Shown here one piece after another: positions 61,989 through 64,000 of a DNA stretch of 64,000 bases. How positions within the stretch are numbered: the first letter of the stretch is position 1; every line of letters starts with the position of its first letter. The notes under the pieces are model-generated. The model did not search any database, had not been told where the DNA came from, and saw only the letters and a list, made by a program, of their open reading frames with translations. Source of the DNA: Clostridium sp. KNHs214 (GTDB taxonomy: Bacteria; Bacillota; Clostridia; Clostridiales; Clostridiaceae). The translations under genes were made by a program, and so were the position numbers. Where the stretch lies: the NCBI RefSeq assembly GCF_000744935.1, contig NZ_JQMW01000009.1, positions 1,116,001 to 1,180,000 on the forward strand, read 5' to 3'.

Positions 61989-64000
61989 ATGAGTAAAAAA
62001 GTTTTAATTGTAGGTGGAGTAGCCGGCGGAGCTTCTACTGCTGCAAGACTTAGAAGACTAGATGAAACTGCACAAATAATAATGTTTGAAAAAGGAGAAC
62101 ATATATCTTTTGCTAACTGCGGATTACCTTACTATATAGGGGAAGTTATAAAAGATAGAAATAATCTTTTAGTTCAAACTCCAGAAGCTATGCATAATAG
62201 GTTTAATATAGATGTACGAATAAATAGCGAAGTTTGTAATATAGATTTTGAGAGCAAAAAAGTAAAAGTTAACAGCAAGGATAAAGGCCAATACCAGGAG
62301 TCTTTTGATTATTTAGTATTAGCTCCTGGAGCTAAACCAATTAAGCCACCTATACCTGGAATAGAGAGTAATAAAATATTCACTTTAAGAAATGTACATG
62401 ATACAGATGAAATAAAATCCTTTGTAGATAACTCTAACTGTACAAATGCAGTGGTTGTTGGTGGCGGATATATAGGTATAGAAATGGCGGAAAACTTAAC
62501 TCATAGAAATATAAATGTAACTTTAGTAGAAGCCGCACCTCACATATTGGCTCCATTTGATTCAGATATGGTTACCATTGCTGAAAAAGAATTAGAAGAT
62601 AACGGAGTAAATTTAATACTTGGTGATGGAGTAAAAGCTTTTATTGAAGATGTAAATGGTATAACCGTATCTTTAAATAGCGGTGCTCAAGTAAAAGCAG
62701 ATATAGTAATATCCGCTATTGGAGTTACTCCTGACACAAGTTTCTTAAAAAACACCCATATAGAAATGGGTTCTAAAGGTCATATTATAGTAAATGAAAA
62801 TCTTCGAACTAATATAGACAATGTATATGCCCTTGGAGATGCAGTAGAAATTGTAGACTTTATAAATGGAAGCAAAACAGCCATTCCTCTAGCTGGACCT
62901 GCAAATAAACAAGGTAGAATTGTAGCTGATAATATATCAGGTATTAAAAGTACCTATAAAGGCACTCAAGGTACCTCAATTATAAAAGTATTTGACCTAA
63001 CTTGTGCTGGCACTGGAAATAATGAAAGAATATTAAACTCTAAAAATATAGATTATAAAGTTATATATGCTCTTCCTCAATCTCATGCCTCCTACTATCC
63101 TGGAGCTAGTCCTATAACTATTAAATTAATATTCAATGATGAAGCAAAAATATTAGGTGCTCAGGCTATAGGCTATGAAGGTGTTGATAAAAGAATTGAT
63201 GACATAGCTACTGTTATAAGATTAAATGGAACTGTAGAAGATTTAACTCAATTAGAATTATCTTACGCGCCACCTTATTCTTCTGCAAAAGACCCAGTTA
63301 ATATAGCTGCATATATAGCAGAAAATGTACTAACTGGGAAATCTGAAGTAATCCTTCCAAGAGATGTAGATGGCTTTAACAAAGAAACTACCATAATATT
63401 GGACGTAAGAACTGCTATAGAAAGAGAAAATGGATATATCAAAAACTCAATGCACATTCCTGTAGATGAACTTAGAAATAAACTAGAAGGGCTGCCTAAA
63501 GATAAAGAAATTTGGGTTTTCTGCCAAATTGGTTTAAGAGGATATATTGCCGAAAGAATACTAAAAGCCAATGGATTTAAAGCTAAAAATATAACTGGAG
63601 GATATAAAGTTTACTCTTTAGGTAAATTTAAACCTTCCAAAATAAATAGAGAAGAAAAAAATCTTTCTGAAGAAGAAACCCCTTCTGATATTGTAACAAA
63701 TGTAGATGCTTGTGGTCTTTGTTGCCCAGGACCTTTGATGAAAGTTAAGGAATCTATTGATGCCATAAGAGAAGGCTCTACATTAAAAGTAACTGCTTCA
63801 GATCCTGGTTTTTATGAGGACATAAAAGCTTGGTGCAAAAGAACAGATAATAATCTTTTAGATCTTGAAAAATCAAAAGGAATAATAACTGCTACAATTA
63901 AAAAAAATGTAGAAAAAATATCTGTAAACACTCCTGAAGCTACTGCAGATAAATGTGACAAAATATCCTCAAAAGATAATAAAACCATGGTAGTTTTCAG
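61989..64000 (+). CDS. CoA-disulfide/persulfide reductase with rhodanese and TusA domains (3' end outside)
   Basis: 670 codons seen, no stop. Domains: FAD/NAD-binding pyridine nucleotide disulfide reductase (1-445; VLIVGGVAGGASTAARLRR, SFANCGLPYY with the single active Cys at about 44, VVVGGGYIGIEMAE, NVYALGDAVE); rhodanese (about 465-550, VFCQIGLRGY with active Cys); TusA/SirA-like (about 575-640, DACGLCCPGPLMKVKE). The remaining C-terminus may begin a DsrE-like domain, since it ends in TMVVF at the edge. This architecture reduces CoA persulfides or polysulfides with NAD(P)H and passes sulfur along. Ribosome site GGAGG before ATG. Confidence 0.9.
   Translation, partial: MSKKVLIVGGVAGGASTAARLRRLDETAQIIMFEKGEHISFANCGLPYYIGEVIKDRNNLLVQTPEAMHNRFNIDVRINSEVCNIDFESKKVKVNSKDKGQYQESFDYLVLAPGAKPIKPPIPGIESNKIFTLRNVHDTDEIKSFVDNSNCTNAVVVGGGYIGIEMAENLTHRNINVTLVEAAPHILAPFDSDMVTIAEKELEDNGVNLILGDGVKAFIEDVNGITVSLNSGAQVKADIVISAIGVTPDTSFLKNTHIEMGSKGHIIVNENLRTNIDNVYALGDAVEIVDFINGSKTAIPLAGPANKQGRIVADNISGIKSTYKGTQGTSIIKVFDLTCAGTGNNERILNSKNIDYKVIYALPQSHASYYPGASPITIKLIFNDEAKILGAQAIGYEGVDKRIDDIATVIRLNGTVEDLTQLELSYAPPYSSAKDPVNIAAYIAENVLTGKSEVILPRDVDGFNKETTIILDVRTAIERENGYIKNSMHIPVDELRNKLEGLPKDKEIWVFCQIGLRGYIAERILKANGFKAKNITGGYKVYSLGKFKPSKINREEKNLSEEETPSDIVTNVDACGLCCPGPLMKVKESIDAIREGSTLKVTASDPGFYEDIKAWCKRTDNNLLDLEKSKGIITATIKKNVEKISVNTPEATADKCDKISSKDNKTMVVF

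Overview
The window is AT-rich DNA (about a quarter to 30% G+C by eye) from a spore-forming Clostridium. The gene content and codon use look like the C. botulinum / C. sporogenes group, but the species cannot be proven from this stretch. Host genes occupy 1-12845 and 54455-64000. Between them, at about 12846-54454, lies one inserted element of 41.2 kb. It is a prophage, or prophage-derived integrated element, that itself carries three insertion sequences.

Host left arm (1-12845): a B12-dependent radical SAM protein (cut by the window edge), a methyltransferase-like protein, a zinc phospholipase C-like protein, a membrane-anchored sugar dehydrogenase-like beta-propeller, a rubrerythrin-type protein, a LysM remnant, two convergent MOP-superfamily flippases (SpoVB-like and MurJ/YtgP-like), an RluA-type pseudouridine synthase, an M20 amidohydrolase and a long FtsA-like ATPase. 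Host right arm (54455-64000): the 5' part of a UvrD/PcrA-like helicase, nicotinate phosphoribosyltransferase, small unknown genes, a Nudix CoA-diphosphatase-like enzyme, a D-Ala-D-Ala carboxypeptidase, an ArsR-type regulator and a large CoA-disulfide/persulfide reductase fused to sulfur-carrier domains (cut by the window edge).

The element sits inside the helicase gene. A 409-bp direct repeat (12846-13254 and 54046-54454, one mismatch) contains the helicase 3' end up to its stop codon. The right copy completes a full 672-codon gene next to the integrase; the left copy is the displaced orphan end. Transcription of the element runs right to left on the minus strand: integrase, HTH protein, a compact region that looks like a plasmid-type replication and control region (DnaA box, repeats, a strong promoter driving a predicted small RNA), a single-chain two-barrel RNA polymerase of the YonO/RdRP type, a helicase-like ATPase, small early genes, tail chaperone-like proteins and tape measure, scaffold, major capsid, terminase, portal, minor head, a second tyrosine recombinase, neck genes, and membrane/lipoprotein genes at the left end.

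The standout is the 1097-codon polymerase-like gene at 45678-48971. It shows a DxDGD catalytic motif, an RNP-M-A-Q-S-E-I segment upstream, and an F-D-G-x-G-x-I-S / Q-L-R-I-x-x-x-K-G block that parallels eukaryotic RNA-dependent RNA polymerases and phage YonO. Two apparently identical 3152-bp three-gene transposons (zinc-ribbon protein, DDE transposase, AAA+ ATPase) flank it. One cleanly interrupts the helicase-like gene (7-bp target duplication, frame restored on removal). The other truncates the polymerase 5' end and has no matching target duplication, which suggests an adjacent deletion. No lysis genes, tail tube or receptor-binding genes were recognised, so the element is probably defective now.
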